Shown: one piece after another, positions 6,220 to 6,369 of the stretch | Layout of the letters: each line of letters starts with the position of its first letter | How positions within the stretch are numbered: the first letter of the stretch is position 1 | Source of the DNA: an uncultured Verrucomicrobiales bacterium | Lineage (GTDB): Bacteria; Verrucomicrobiota; Verrucomicrobiia; Verrucomicrobiales; Akkermansiaceae | Length of the DNA stretch: 6,369 nucleotides | Assembly (NCBI GenBank): GCA_937893015.1 | Contig: CALBJX010000059.1 | Span: 1-6,369 of the forward strand | Reading direction: 5' to 3' | Notes under the pieces: model-generated | What the model saw: the letters and a program-made list of their open reading frames with translations, nothing else | Databases searched by the model: none | What the model was told of the DNA's origin: nothing | Translations under genes and position numbers: made by a program

Positions 6220-6275
6220 GGCAGGAGAAAGAGAGGATGTGAGATTGCGCGAAACGCCGGGTAAACAGCTTGATT

Positions 6276-6295
6276 CGACAAATGAGGATTTGTCG
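6276..6295. repeat. Perfect 8-bp inverted repeat upstream of ktrB promoter
   Basis: CGACAAAT, loop GAGG, ATTTGTCG. The stem is uninterrupted. It begins 57 bp upstream of the -35 element of the ktrB promoter. It could be an operator for a dimeric regulator or part of a terminator/repeat unit; there is no U-run on either side, so a simple intrinsic terminator is not supported. Confidence 0.7.
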
Positions 6296-6297
6296 GG

Positions 6298-6325
6298 ATG
6301 TACGATGTACGATTTACGATGTACG
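6298..6325. repeat. Tandem heptamer repeat (four copies)
   Basis: Four head-to-tail 7-bp units: ATGTACG, ATGTACG, ATTTACG, ATGTACG. The third unit differs by one base. Each contains the palindrome GTAC except the third. It follows the inverted repeat after 2 bp. Confidence 0.85.
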
Positions 6326-6338
6326 AAGTCAAATTGAG

Positions 6339-6355
6339 GCGCGGCTGCGCCGCGC
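6339..6355. repeat. GC-rich hairpin
   Basis: GCGCGGC, loop TGC, GCCGCGC: a perfect 7-bp stem with a 3-nt loop. It is strong but followed by purines on the plus strand and by CTCAATTT on the minus strand, so it is a weak terminator candidate at best. It may belong with the adjacent heptamer array to one intergenic repeat unit. Confidence 0.65.
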
Positions 6356-6369
6356 GGGGAAGAAGGACC

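Larger units (their letters stand above)
6220..6369. other. Gene-free region upstream of ktrB with repeat cluster
   Basis: No gene is supported here. It holds, left to right: a purine-rich stretch (6221-6245), a perfect inverted repeat (6276-6295), a four-copy heptamer (6298-6325), a GC-rich hairpin (6339-6355) and a purine-rich end. The neighbouring gene, if any, lies beyond the window. The three repeats are listed separately. Confidence 0.6.

Noticed and set aside
4354..6264. Long plus-strand open frame of 636 codons opposite ktrB
   Set aside because: Its product is His/Glu/Gln/Ala-rich with no recognisable domain, a typical antisense shadow of a GC-rich gene. The minus strand encodes a clear KtrB with all pore motifs.
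6276..6355. CRISPR-like array
   Set aside because: The repeats are 7 bp, directly tandem and without spacers; no cas gene is present.
6181..6369. c-di-AMP or other riboswitch before ktrB
   Set aside because: The best promoter leaves about 4 nt of leader, and no conserved riboswitch-like fold or terminator hairpin with a U-run is seen.

Overview
The window carries six protein-coding genes, one of them cut by the left edge. All are ordinary cellular functions; I see no phage, plasmid, IS, CRISPR, tRNA or rRNA signature. Base composition is GC-rich. No start codon is preceded by a clear Shine-Dalgarno sequence, whereas four promoters resemble sigma70 consensus (TTGnnn, 17-18 bp, TAnnnT-like). 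A GC-rich, SD-poor bacterium with a biotin-dependent carboxyltransferase, a long-form KtrB and a TMEM43 homolog would fit the Verrucomicrobiota (Akkermansia-like), but that is a guess from general features, not a demonstrated placement.

Layout, left to right. (1) 1-936, minus: N-terminal 312 residues of a pyruvate carboxylase subunit B / oxaloacetate decarboxylase alpha-type carboxyltransferase with all metal ligands, and its own promoter at 972-1001. (2) 1032-1514, minus: zinc-dependent dCMP deaminase-like protein. (3) 1515-1626: compact divergent promoter region. (4) 1627-2958, plus: TMEM43 (LUMA)-family membrane protein with a Gln/Pro/Tyr-rich insertion. (5) 2977-3008: near-perfect bidirectional hairpin terminator between convergent genes. 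(6) 3040-6180, minus: a three-gene operon transcribed ktrB, ktrA, HAD phosphatase, with gaps of 16 and 5 bp, driven by a promoter at 6191-6219. (7) 6220-6369: gene-free stretch with a perfect inverted repeat, a four-copy heptamer repeat and a GC-rich hairpin.

How the parts work together. KtrB (pore-forming subunit) and KtrA (cytosolic RCK subunit) form a K+ uptake system; the YqaB-like phosphatase is co-transcribed by position but its link to potassium is unknown. The carboxyltransferase belongs to C3/C4 acid metabolism (pyruvate-oxaloacetate or propionate), and the deaminase to dUMP/dTTP supply. The most unusual features are that three promoters sit so close to their start codons that the mRNAs should have no or almost no 5' leader, the low-complexity insertion in the TMEM43 homolog, and the repeat cluster upstream of ktrB. 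I found no convincing evidence for an undescribed multi-gene system.
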